A stretch of DNA of 64,000 bases from Dichetophora obliterata (taxonomy: Eukaryota; Arthropoda; Insecta; Diptera; Sciomyzidae): the NCBI GenBank assembly GCA_963920525.1, contig OY986436.1, positions 85,964,970 through 86,028,969 of the forward strand. Reading direction: 5' to 3'. How positions within the stretch are numbered: the stretch's first letter is position 1; each line of letters begins with the position of its first letter. A program made the translations under genes and the position numbers. Under the pieces are notes generated by a model. It searched no databases. It saw only the letters and a list, made by a program, of their open reading frames with translations, and was not told where the DNA came from. Below, piece by piece: positions 22,381-33,494 of the stretch.

Positions 22381-22842
22381 ATGGCAATCATTAACAAAAA
22401 GATAATCAGTCGTCAACCATCCTTCATAAGGAAATGTATTCTAAATGAAATCTTCAATAAACTTCCATTTGATCTTACCTGGTTATCAATTTTGAGGATC
22501 TGGTACAAAATTAAAAAACCTTTAGCTAGAGGAGACCATGGAACAAACCCTTTAGATGCAGCTTGTAGACAATACGATATAGCATACTTAAACAACAAAG
22601 ATTTGGAAAAAAGACATATTGCCGACAAAATCTTAGCTGAAAAGATTTGGCAAAGAGTTAACGCGACTGATAGTAGTCTTGCTGGAAAACAGCTTAGCTT
22701 GTTACTAACGCCATGAAAGCGAAAACAAAATTTGGTATGGGTGACGTTAGTAAAACTAAGAGATCTCATATAAATGATCATCAACTGTTTAAACATGCAT
22801 TGAAAAGTGCTAAAACAAAAATAAAGAAAATTATTTTTCCAT
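22381..22842 (+). pseudogene. Parvovirus-VP1-type phospholipase A2 domain (broken)
   Basis: This domain (Pfam Phospholip_A2_4 type) is known from parvovirus VP1, where it helps particles leave endosomes, and from adintovirus-like and other insect genome proteins. In the main frame, ARGDHGTNPLDAAC (residues 49-62) is the active-site helix. The residue expected to be the catalytic His (residue 65, codon at 22,573) is Tyr, while the following Asp66 is kept. The calcium-loop segment upstream (about 22,460-22,500) lies in a different frame and carries a stop. A second frameshift lies before 22,710, and the basic C-terminal tail runs in another frame to a stop at 22,842. With two frame breaks, a nonsense codon and a lost catalytic residue, it cannot make an active enzyme. 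Origin from an endogenised virus or Polinton-like element is inference. Confidence 0.7.
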
Positions 22843-24327
22843 GAAAATTCTAAAGTTTACCTTTAAAGCCTTTTTGTTTATTTTTTCCAGCCAGTTTTAA
22901 GTGCAGTATTTCAAAGAAAAGTGAAAAATTCCACTCAGTTGAGTTATTTTTTTTATAAGCATCAAGAAAAAAGAAAATATAATTTAAAAAATGCATTAGG
23001 CTAGAGTTGAATGGCTGCGATACAAAATGAAAATTTTCCAATTTTTTAAGTTTTTTTATTTCGTAAATTACAGAGCCCTTATACGTTTATGATCTTATAC
23101 GTTTACACACTTCATCTTTTGAATTTTTAAATAATTTGAATAATATTATTTAAGAATTATACAAATTAATGCCGATCAATGGATAAAGCTGTATACACTC
23201 GCCTCAAATGAGGCTGCCCACTGGCTCACTTTGAAATTAGATTACTTAAAACAGTTTTTTTTTTATTTGCAAGTAAGTGTTGATAAGCGCAAAGTTTTAA
23301 CAAATTATGTTAATACATTTTTTAGTGATAAGTACATTTTTTTACCATCCCAAAATTTCTGACACACAATTTGGTGAAAAAAGTGAAATCTACGAAAATT
23401 CTGGTGATATTCTTAAAAATTCGTTGATTTACCTTATTGTGCCACTGTTGTCCATTTATCTGTGCATGGCTTAAATATTCGCAGAAATCCGTAATTTCCG
23501 TGTAGTTGGCACCACTGGCTAAGACTATGAATTGATATATTCAATATCAAAGTGTTACTGAAAGGAGTTCTTACAGTTGAAAAAAGATTTCTTAACTGTT
23601 GATCGAAAAATTAATACAAAAATTTAATGAGAAATACTGAGTATATTGCAAAAAGACCAAAACTAATTTCATTTCAATTTTGATCAGTTGATAATCTATT
23701 CAATAGCTTAAAATAAAATCTTGGTATGTTTGATTTTGGCGTTTTAACCCCACACGGGTTTACTAGTAAGCAAAATTCTTAATAAAGCTAACTAAAAGAG
23801 CTCTTTCTGATGTAGATCTGAGGATATACGCTAAAAATATTCCACATATTAAAGGGGTGTTTATGTGTGGCGCTCTTTCAAGTAAACCATTTAAAAAATG
23901 AATGTGGAATAATCAATCTAGATACTTCAAAAGCCTGGCACACATTGGATAGCATACTGGAAAAATCATAATGAAATTTAATATTTTGATAGCTTTGGAA
24001 ACTTGCTGCCATCAAAGCAATTAATACAATATTGAGGGAAAAAAATTAGCTACACTTAAAATATTGCAATATTTTATTAACCTCTTTGATAAGAGTAACC
24101 TCGAAGAAAACATGTTCAGCATTTTTCTTACTAACATCCTTCATAGACCTCCTGTGGTGACATACACATAATATTTTTCTTCTTTAGAATACTTGTATCA
24201 ATGCTAGAGTAAGATCAGATTTTTTTGTTTTATGTTTATTTGCTTTGTGATGCCTAATGTTATTTCACTTTTCTAGCATAAAGGATGAATGAAAATTTTC
24301 AAACGTATTGCACATTACGATGAAATA
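22843..24327. other. No gene recognised
   Basis: AT-rich. If the ATPase/PLA2 remnant came from a larger inserted element, its other genes should lie here or left of 22,066, but I recognise no capsid, polymerase, protease or integrase segment. Confidence 0.4.
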
Positions 24328-25242
24328 CAGGGTTGTCAATATTCGAAGCGCCCATCTGGCAACACTGTAACTTTCCGCAGTGATGCCAAATCGACTAATG
24401 ACATATCGCGTTTGAAGCGTCATTCCAAGCAAATGTCTACAATGGAACAGTACACGCCACGCGAACGCTCTAAAATTGTGGAAATTTACATTCAACAAAA
24501 CAAGTCAATAGTGAAAACTCAACTCAATGAGCGATGAAGCTCATTTTCAGTTGAACGGAACGGTAAACAAACAAAATTGCCGTATTTATGCCACTGAAAA
24601 TCCACAAGAGATTGAAGAGGTACCTCTTCACGATGCAAAAGTCACTGTTTGGTGCGGCGTTTGTGCTAAAATGCTCATTGGGCCGTTCTTTTTCGAAGAT
24701 GATAATGGCCACAGAGTTACTGTCAATCAGGAGCGTTATCGCGATATGATAAACAATTTTGTCATGCCAATCGTTCGTCGAAAGCGTATCAGGCACTACT
24801 GGTTTCAACAAGACGGCGCGCCACCACACACAAGCCGCACTACAATCGCCTCTGGCCGTTTGATGTCAAAAAATGGTGATTTCGATTGGCCGCCAAGATC
24901 ACCAGATTTAACGCCTCCAGACTTCTTTTTGTGGGGTTATTTGAAATCAAAGGTTTACGTCAACAAGCCAAAGACCCTAGAAGAGCTGAAAACCAACATC
25001 CGTCAAAAAATAACCGCCATTCCCATCGAAATGTTGAAGAAAACCATGGAAAATGCTGCAAAACGGGCACAATATGTCGTAGAGGCCAATGGCGACCATT
25101 TACGAGATATCATATTCAAGAAATAATGTAAGCAAATCTACTTGAACCCAATTAAATGATATTCATGACGAACAGACAAAAAATTGTGGTTTCTTTGATT
25201 TATTTAAAAATAAAATGGGCGCTTCGAATATTGGCAGCCCTG
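24328..25242 (+). mobile_element. Tc1/mariner element, 915 bp, complete ends, internal deletion
   Basis: Inverted ends CAGGGTTGTCAATATTCGAA (left) and CAGGGCTGCCAATATTCGAA (right, inverted) differ at two of the first 28 or so positions. TA lies immediately outside both ends (24,326-24,327 and 25,243-25,244). The transposase inside is missing its central N-terminal section. The well-matched ends and long open C-terminal frame indicate a relatively young copy. Confidence 0.9.
24433..25126 (+). pseudogene. Mariner-like transposase with internal deletion
   Basis: The ATG at 24,433 starts MEQYTPRERSKIVEIYIQ, the first helix of the paired-type DNA-binding domain. After about 30 codons the sequence jumps to the catalytic domain at 24,527 in another frame. 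The deletion therefore removed most of the DNA-binding domain and shifted the frame. The downstream frame (199 residues to 25,126) is intact. It holds the first catalytic Asp in SDEAHF, the second in WFQQDGAPPHTS, and the third in SPDLTPPDFFLWG, with 35 residues between the last two as I count them. The C-terminal half has no stops, but the protein could not bind its ends. It belongs with the DDE_3 Tc1/mariner enzymes common in ants and flies. Confidence 0.85.
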
Positions 25243-25244
25243 TA

Positions 25245-27048
25245 GATGTGAGTATGAAACATCTTTTTTCGTTTGTCTATAGAAAATGAAAAGGATCTTA
25301 AATAGAATATTCTTTTCATGATTAGTTTCTCGTTAGGGATTGTGTCTTTGCTTGAAGATTATGTCACTTTTATATTTTGCTGCATACTGCTTTTAAAAAT
25401 GTGTTATTTTATATCTACAGGGTGGTAGATATACACTCCATAGGTAGTCTTATGCTTTAGTACATTTTTAATTACATTATATTATTTTTAAAAACTATAT
25501 CATTATATTATGTGGTAGTGTTACTACTACAATTCACAGGGTGTGTTACGTTTAAATAATTTTTTCGTTACATTATATTCATAAGGTATGTATTGTCTTC
25601 CCTTCTTCTAGGTTTACTTCATGTTAAATAACAATAAAAAAATCTTGCCTCTTTTCAAGGTTTGGCTCCTCCTCCATAAAAATGTCCTAGTCTTGGCTTT
25701 TGCTCCTTGGTGCCTGTGTGCAATCCATCAAAAGTCCTCCACACTTTTTCAACATCCATCAAAATTTGTTTACACTTTTCACAACTTTCTTTAAAAAAGC
25801 TCCTGCTTCGTCAATCCTTATTTCTTGGTTTGTGTCTTTGCTTTGCTCCTGCTCCGTACAAAACCACTAAAAAAATCTTCTCGTCTTAAAATTCACGGCA
25901 TGATTTTTTATACAAAATTTTTAAAAAATTTTAAATCCATTTTTTAACCACAATTTGTAATAAAAAAATGTGCATTAAACAAATTCCGTCAAAGTAGGAA
26001 TAAAATGTTTTCAATATGTCGCACATTTTACATTGAAGTGGTAAATTAGGTGCATTGATCATCTCCGATTTGGCTCAAATTTTTTTCTTAGATTGCTTTA
26101 TTGTTTAGAAAACCAAATAAAGAGTTTGAGATTTTAAAATGTTTTTTTCGCTGACTTACAGCCATTCGAATGCAAAATGAAGGTATATTTATTTTTAAGA
26201 TTTAGAATTTATGCAGTAAAACCTGAAGTTACAATGAATTTTCAATGCAAATTTAACTAGCGTTCATATTTATTGTGAAAACACTATAATACAAAATAAT
26301 ATAATATAATAGAGACTTAAATTTTTTTTACGTTTATCATATAAAAAATAATAATCTAAAGTACACTTTTCATTTGTTTTTAAGGAAACAAAAAAATTAA
26401 AGTGCATAGTAATAAGGTTACAACCTAAACAACTGTTATAAAGTTTGGTTACAATTTTCCTCCGCTACGGGGATCTAAAGGATTGAAAATGGCAGCATTT
26501 TTTTAAAAGTCACGCTTAATTATTATTATAATTATTTACGAAAAAAATTGAAAGCTCTAAGTATTATAGTCTTTTTACAATGAATGTTTAAAATCGACTC
26601 TTTTTATTTTTTTTCCAATGTGCGATGTCATAATTTTTTTTCTAAAGATCAAAGAACCAAGTCATGTGCCTTATGCAAACCACGTTTGGTATTTGACCTG
26701 AAAGGAAAGCCATAGATTTTTTAGAGGAATTGATTGGAACCATACGTGAATTATTGATTGACGTGATACAAACGCGAAATACAATTTTAATTGCTTTTAA
26801 CCGAGGCTAGTGCTAAGTCTTAACCTCGGCAAGCATTTCCAGTCCTTAGTTGTTCCTATCCTTTAATTCCACATTTACTACAATTTTGTAGTGGATTTTT
26901 CGTTTTCCAAAATTCCAAAATAAAAAGACCGACCATAAATAAACACACAACGGCTGCCATGTTGAACTGAGAGTTGCACTAGGTGCTCGTTAAAATTCTG
27001 TCATTTAGGTGTTGTTTTAACCCCCAAAACCCCCATCGTACGCGCCTG
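25245..27048. other. No gene recognised
   Basis: AT-rich with a pyrimidine-rich stretch at 25,590-25,890. No exon, transposase block or RNA gene could be supported. It includes the putative right end of the hAT at 27,048. Confidence 0.4.
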
Positions 27049-27138
27049 AGTACTGCCGATGTCAAGGGTAGTAGTGGAAACAATAGTGATGGTAATTTTG
27101 AATGTATCACTTTTGATCCGATAAATCACGATACATTT

Positions 27139-27394
27139 GAAGGGCTTATTGCAAGAACATGATAAGCCACATAAAAATATTTTGAAATGATCGACTCTAA
27201 AGTTTTGAAAAAATTTATTTTTTTATGAAAAAATGGATTTGAACACGGACACTTTTACAAATAGGTTGGAAAATTCATAGGAAATATTTAAAATCTCTTC
27301 AGTGGTTGTTGACAATGCGATGATTAACGTGTTTAGCCTAAGAAATTGATATTTTAAATCATGTGGCTTATTAAGTTATTGCAATAAGCCCTTT
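27139..27394 (+). mobile_element. 256-bp MITE, copy 2
   Basis: It has the same length as copy 1, the same ends (GAAGGGCTTATTGCAA and, inverted, AAAGGGCTTATTGCAA), and terminal inverted repeats of about 35 bp including ATAAGCCACAT. A 4-bp duplication ATTT lies at 27,135-27,138 and 27,395-27,398. It is inserted in a sequence homologous to the right end of the hAT at 38,588 (the GATCCGATAAATCACGAT block just upstream). Confidence 0.85.
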
Positions 27395-27542
27395 ATTTAT
27401 TTTCAATATTGTTGTTTATAAGAATGTTTAGAACATATTAAAGTGATTTAATAAAATTATTTTTTTTATAATTATAATTATTTAAATGCATTAATTTTTA
27501 TTAAAATTTCTACCCCGAAAATCCCACTTGGCTATGGCCCTG
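27395..27542. mobile_element. Right end of a second hAT-type element
   Basis: The stretch ending GGCTATGGCCCTG at 27,542 is the counterpart of 38,400-38,588 (shared AAATGCATTAAT..TTATTAAAATTTC, CCCCGAAAAT and TTGGCTATGG blocks). It is interrupted by MITE copy 2. Its left end was not located, so only the terminus is annotated. Confidence 0.6.
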
Positions 27543-27781
27543 CTGAATTTACTTAACCTTTTTTCTCTATAAATAGACATTGGCCTTGTGAATAAATTAG
27601 ACGTTACATTGCTTGGTCATATAGAGTGAATGGACATCAACGCCTCATCGGAGGAACAGCACAAGAGCGACTAGGGACCGGGCTACTTGGAGACACATGT
27701 TGCTTGAGGAGTATACACTGAACTGTGGAGACACTCAGAGAAAATTAAGAAAAATCAACAAAGTATAGCTCCACGGCTTAA

Positions 27782-29258
27782 CCTGTGTGTTGACAGCATG
27801 TTTACACTCCTTTGGTGGACACGTGGCTCACCGGTGAGCCACAAAACCTTCTATACATTTTTTATGCGGAAGTCAATTATACCTTACATTAGGTATCTTA
27901 TTAGGTACATTATGTACCACAGGATATATGGGTAGAAGGTATTGCAAGATGTATGTAACCACGCAATTTTTTTTTAAGTGTTAATTTGGAGTTAATGTGC
28001 AAAGTTTTTATTACTTCTTCCCCATTAGGGGTTCTAAGCCCAGAATTTTCTTTGGGGGCGGGTCTGTATAGAAAGCTTATTGTAAGGTAAAAAAAGTTTT
28101 TTTATAGCAACAAATTTTATTTTATAATGTACAAATTAAATGTTGGAAACAGCAAAATGCTTAAAATGTATTTATGTGCATGCCATTTTCGATTGGAAAG
28201 TTGAAGCAGAAATCAATTATAGCTGAAATCTGAGCCGCACAAACGAGTTTGTCGGAGGCATAGCACTGCTTACGATCTTACCGACGTTTTCCTATGCAAT
28301 ATCCGCAATTGCCTAATTCCTTGAGTCGTCCCTGGGCATTCTTTTTCGGAGCTTGACAAGCATCTGTGAATTCAAAGGTGCGCAATTTGTATCCGAGTGT
28401 GGTGCCTTACCACCACTTAAGTTTGGTACACATACACATACACATTAGAAAATACTCTTTTCTTTAATTTATAAAATAATTCAAAAAATTTATTTTCATT
28501 CTTTTAAATTTATTTAAATAAAACAAAATATGTTCATAAATATTCATTCGAGATTATTTGATTGTAGAAACTAGTTTGTTCTTAAGTTGCCCCTCTAGAC
28601 TTTTTAATTTTAATCCCTCTCTATAACTTAAGGCATTACGCTGACAATGGCAAGCTCCTGTAAATACTTGCAGCGATAATTCGTTTCTTTTTGCGTCCTG
28701 GCATTGTTTTCAATTTTAGCGTGGTAATAACAAAGGTTTCCAACGCTGCGATGCCCACCATATCAACACCTTTGCAGTTGTTGTAGTTCATAATTAGTAC
28801 ATAATAATTTCAGGTTCAAAACAAAATGAAAAAAAAAAAAACCACAAAATGTTTATTACCTTAAATGGATTTATTATAACCAAGAGATGAAAGTAGAACA
28901 ACTGCTGTTGCTGCTGTCTTTTTCGTGACATATGAACAAATGGTAATTGGCTAATTCTGCAGAAAGCCAAACTCAGTTGAGTATAAATCTCTTTCTCGAC
29001 CTACATAGTTTGAAGTTTTCCAGAAGGTTAGGATTATTTTTTTTTATGGTACTAAAAATATTCTTTGTAACTCATACAAAAAAAATAAGGAAATCAATCA
29101 ATAGAATCACGAACGAACTTAATTACTTTGGCTACAAAGCTGAAAACATATGCTTAGGAGATGTCCCCGAGCCCCAACCCGGTAAATGCAAAAATATGGC
29201 TACAAGGTCAAGTTAAACACATGATGTCTCACCGGTGAGCCAAGTGTCAACACAAGGG
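27782..29258 (-). mobile_element. piggyBac-like element, 1.48 kb, degenerate
   Basis: The left end follows TTAA (27,778-27,781) and reads CCTGTGTGTTGAC. The right end, inverted, reads CCCTTGTGTTGACACTTGGC and is flanked by CTAA (29,259-29,262), one base from TTAA. Both ends carry a subterminal palindrome, GGCTCACCGGTGAGCC near 27,827 and an imperfect copy near 29,229. TTAA targeting and CCC-type ends are piggyBac hallmarks. A cysteine-rich segment on the minus strand fits the C terminus of a piggyBac transposase. Confidence 0.7.
28200..28400 (-). pseudogene. piggyBac transposase C-terminal Cys-rich segment
   Basis: The minus-strand reading contains KELGNCGYCIGKRR, then a stop, then DRKQCYASDKLVCAAQ. 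It shows the C-x2-C ... C ... C spacing of the RING/PHD-like cysteine-rich domain at the C terminus of piggyBac transposases, which contacts the transposon ends. The rest of the transposase was not recognised, and at least one stop interrupts the domain. The location between TTAA-type ends supports the call. Confidence 0.5.
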
Positions 29259-29262
29259 CTAA

Positions 29263-32178
29263 TTTAATCCAAGAACCCTTCTAAGCTAAAGAGATTAAAA
29301 AATTGGACATCATCGCAGCAGTTTTCCTCCGTTTCTTCAAATAACTAATGTTTTCTCCGTTGGCACTGCTTGATAGATTAAAAAGAGCGAGTGGCTATCC
29401 AGCAATTTTCTGGAGCCTTTAATAACAAATATTTATTTTCTGAGACGTCAAAAGTTATTACTTACTACTTTTATCTACTCTATAAAAGAAATATACTATA
29501 GGAGTATATCAAGTTTTCCTTTAGTCATTACTTTTCAGCTGGATAGAGACCTGAAGTCAGTAAATTTGAAATTTTTAGAACAAAAGCATGTACTTTTTCC
29601 ATTCTTTGAATTAATCTATATATCTTTGAGTAAATCTAAGCGTATCACTCGCTATTCTCTGACTTAAACAACACTGCCTAAAAGCTTGCAATGAAATAGG
29701 CAAAAAATTGTAAAACAAATACAGACAACCATCGAACTCGAGACACCTTGCTGCCCAATAGGCAAAAAGCTCGGGGCTCTTCAAAAGAAGGCATGTATTA
29801 ATAGCTAGTTTCGGCTTAAAAAATTTCGTCATTGCCGCAGCAACCGCCTTTATTAAGGCCATATTTTTTCACACCCAAGGCAGCAAAAGATGATTTTTTT
29901 CCCTACAAAAATTGGACTGTAATTTTTTTGTTAAAAGTATTGAAGTAAGTAAAATATTGAAAAAATAGGAGAAAAAGAGATAAAAAAAGATACATTTTCA
30001 CTCACTTTGGCTGTCCCATCTTTTTTGTATTCTAAAGAAGTGCTTCTTAGAGCCACGAGAGCAGAAGGCCTGAAAAGTTTTCCCTCTTCATATAAAAAAG
30101 CATATGGGCTTGGATATGAGTGCGAAAGGTAGCGCGGTAGCATTTCAGAGGCCTGCCAATGCTCACTGGTGCATTCAATTTGTTGTTGTTGTTGGCAATG
30201 CCTGTCATTGTCGTTGTTGTGTTAGTTGCCACAGGGAAGAAATTTGTGGCGAAGTGATTGTTAGGAAAATTCTTGCGTATATTGATGTTGTTACTGCTAC
30301 ATTTGTATTTGCAATTGTGTTAAAAACCCGCTCGGCTGAAAAGTGCAATTGTGTTGTGCACAAAATTAGAATCCAGAACTAAAGTATTGCAAGTGGACTG
30401 TCCCAGAAAGGTGGCAACACTATTTGCACCACATTCAAAGCTCGTCGTTGATGAGTTCGTTGCGTATTTTGCGGTAGACGGTACTGGAATGGGCGCGCCA
30501 ACGAATTTGTTTTAATTGCATTCGTTATGCTTGGTCCTTTCGTTGCTTTGCCATCATGCTATGTGTTTCATGCTATGCATTCCTGGCGGCCACTTGGCAC
30601 AAATGAATCCTTTCGTTTTCCATGTTTTGTAGTGTTTTTTTGCTGTCTGTGTCGCTCTGTCTGTCTGTACAAATATTTTGTTGTTGGTGTTTCAATTTGG
30701 TCGCTTATGCAAATCTTGCATTCTTCACGCCCATGTCACCGACCAAGTCTAATGACGGCTTCTTTGAGCCAGCCATTCGCTTCGTAGCCCCTCTACTTAA
30801 GACTGTGTTGCACATATTTTGTTTTTTTGTTTTCCCTGTTTTTGTTGTTGTTGTTGTGGACGCGAGCGGGAGGTAAGCTCGTTAATTTAAATGAGCGGTT
30901 TTTCGTTTGGTCTCATCGTTGGATGGAGAAAGGCTTAAAGATACACGGGGCGATAATGTTACGCGAATTTATTATTGCTTAAATACAGCATTGCCTGCAA
31001 TTTGTTTGTCGCTTTTCCTAGTTTCAGTTTTGTTCTACCATCAGCTCTTCATCCACCTTCTCAAATACATTACTTAAAGAAACTAACGACTATAAGTTGA
31101 GTCTTTTTGCAGAACGGAAGATACTGTTAGTTTCTCACTTTAGTTTGAAGTTAAAATTTAGGTTAGCGCGTTATCTTCAAGGACTTATAAAAGAATGTGG
31201 TACATTTTAGTTAGGTGATAAATTAAGGGATAACGCCTGTATTGCTTAACCAACAATTTATACTAAATACGAGGCAAGGAGCAGTTGAACGGGGATTCGA
31301 TTATAAAAGCAGGCAGTGGGTTAAATGTTTAACACAATAAAGATAAACGGGGTAATCCGCGTACACTTAAAAAATTGTAAGTCAATGATTTGGTCTTCTG
31401 AAAAAAATTAACATGTAATGTTCTAACAAGATTCAATGAATGGACATGAGTAAATAAAAACATCAACAATTTGCAAATTTAAAGGTTCAAACTATTTTGG
31501 TAGAATAATCTCTCGTATAAGTTAACGCTCGTATAAGTAACATTATTTAGTAAATTTAATACATGTACAGGCAGTAAATATATATGGGGCGTTTCATGCT
31601 CAAAGCATTCATGCAGTTTCAAAATGCTTGTTAGGAAATTAACTTTAAAAAAGTGTAGGCCTTTAAGAAAATTCAATATGACGATATTTATGTGGTGCCT
31701 TAGAAGACAGTTATCGTGATAAAATTAATAAAAAATTTTAATAAATGTAAATAACCTTTCTGGGATCGGAACGAACATGTAACGTTTCTTTTATAAAGCG
31801 GAAGTACTTCGCGGAAGCATATCCGCGTTCCTTTTAACTGTTTGTAGTAGTTCATATGTAGTTCCTTTTAACTGTTGAAGCAAAAATTATGTTTATGTAC
31901 TAAACTCACAAGACAATCTGCTTGAATACGAATACGTATTATTAAATCTGCTCTTCATAAATGCGATACTCATATGCATACTATAACAAACCTTATTCTA
32001 TATTCTTTATCTACAATCTAATTCTACATATATAAATTATTTAAACATGTTCGTATGTAGCAGTTGCCTCAGAAGCAAATCATGTCCCGAAACTATATAG
32101 TTCAGCATTGTTGTGCACAACAAGAATGACAATATGCCATCTTACTATTTCATATATTAGTTCTATCGTTCACATCTC
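29263..32178. other. Apparently unique intron-like DNA
   Basis: No transposon ends or exons recognised. The 30,100-30,960 stretch is less AT-rich with TTG-rich microsatellite-like patches (near 30,180 and 30,845). It looks like host non-coding DNA, a candidate for conserved regulatory sequence. A 16-bp direct repeat GTTCCTTTTAACTGTT lies at about 31,829 and 31,862. Confidence 0.4.
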
Positions 32179-32191
32179 ATGTGAAAGAGAT

Positions 32192-32526
32192 AAAAAAAAA
32201 TAAACTGGCCATTTCAGCCCTTGGAAGGACTTTGACCTAGCTTCTATTGATTAATTGTGTTGTGCGTGTTACTAAATTTTTATCACAAATGACCGAGAAC
32301 TGGATCTACGTGTTTTTATGCCGACTCCGAACGGCTCATGTTCTCAAGAAGCTTTACATGGCAATTTTTACTCTCTGAGGTTTGCCATTGTCTGCAGAGA
32401 GGTGACGACCGAACAGAAAAATTAATTCAATTGAAAAAACTTTCTGTCTGAGCTGGAATTGAACCCGGGCTACCGCGGTTCTTTAGCTTAGGGGCCACGC
32501 ACTATACCCACTAGGTTACGATCGCC
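32192..32526 (-). mobile_element. tRNA-derived SINE, complete with target duplication
   Basis: Transcribed leftward. The tRNA-related head occupies 32,446-32,526 with an A-box-like TAACCTAGTGG and a B box GGTTCAATTCC. The body follows to 32,192 and contains CAGACAATGGCAAACCTC and the GAGCCGTTCGGAGTCGGC block that I associate with fly SINEs. It ends in a T-rich run on the minus strand. The flanks ATGTGAAAGAGAT (32,179-32,191) and ACGTGAAAGAGAT (32,527-32,539) match at 12 of 13 positions, a target-site duplication for LINE-assisted retrotransposition. Confidence 0.8.
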
Positions 32527-32539
32527 ACGTGAAAGAGAT

Positions 32540-33064
32540 GTCGGTTCATATTTCTAGTTAAAAAAAAAGCCATTGCAACCGGATCTGTTTGAACATGCTA
32601 AAAATGAATCGAAGGAACGATTTTAACTATGTCTGACTGTGAACATAGTTCCGCGAACTATATAGGTTCGGAACGACCCATCTCTACTAAACACATACTA
32701 CATAGTTTTTAGGATCGGTAACTATGATTCCATCACCATCCCCAGCCTACAATTGATGCTTTGCCTGCTATGAATCATTTCTGTGTTTTTGTGGGTTGAC
32801 CTCCAGATATACCTCCAGACCTCCAGAAAGGTGGCAAACATAGGTTTGAATGTAATATTAGGTATAAAAAATATAGAGCTAACCCATTTTATTTAATCCT
32901 CTAAATGCCATCTTAAGACAATTCAAAAATTTTTAAAATTCTCTTGTTTTTAACAATGTATTCTTTAATTCTATATTATGAGAGTTTTATAATGAGATAC
33001 ACATCGATAAAAGAGATGGTTGAGCCATGATTACCGCAATAATAATTTTTTTACTACAATAATT
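32540..33064. other. Spacer, no gene recognised
   Basis: Short AT-rich spacer between the SINE and the split MITE. An inverted GAACATAGTTC-type motif lies near 32,640. Nothing else is supported. Confidence 0.4.
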
Positions 33065-33494
33065 GAAGGGATTATTGCCATAACGTGATAAGCCACATCC
33101 GGGCCGTAGCCAGGATCTAACCATTTGGGGGGGAGGGGTTTGGTATACATTTTCAGTTCTATTCAAAATTAAAAAATACAAGTTTTTGTTTCATTTCATT
33201 TTCAAGTTACTTTTTTTATATATCTAACCTTTTTCAAATTGAATGAAACCGATTTCAAAATCGATGAAACCTTTGCCAATTGAATGAAACCTTTTTCAAA
33301 ACTAATGAAACCATTTTTCAACTGAATGAAAATTTTTCAAAATCAATGAAACCATTTTCAATTTATATGAAACTTTTTTGCTTTCAATTTAAACTTTTTT
33401 CAATTTCATTAAAACTTTTTTTAAATAAAATTGAACTTAACACAAATATTTTCAAAATTATATATTTTATTAAAAACAATAACTTAAGGATTTA

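Larger units (their letters stand above)
20945..27048 (-). mobile_element. Putative 6.1-kb hAT-type element holding other elements
   Basis: The left end CAGGCGCGTACCCAG and the inverted right end CAGGCGCGTACGATG share their first 11 bases. Each is followed by a G-rich stretch, as in hAT elements of the CAGxGGCGTAxCCAGGGGG type. The 8-bp flanks ACAACTGT and AGTACTGC agree at 5 of 8 positions, an eroded duplication at best. A minus-strand hAT dimerisation segment lies near the left end, the right place for this orientation. The span also contains the ATPase/PLA2 remnant and the TA-flanked mariner, which must be later passengers. The pairing of the two ends is inference. Confidence 0.5.

Noticed and set aside
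28947..29216. 89-residue frame inside the piggyBac-like element
   Set aside because: It is on the opposite strand to the transposase remnant and has no motif.
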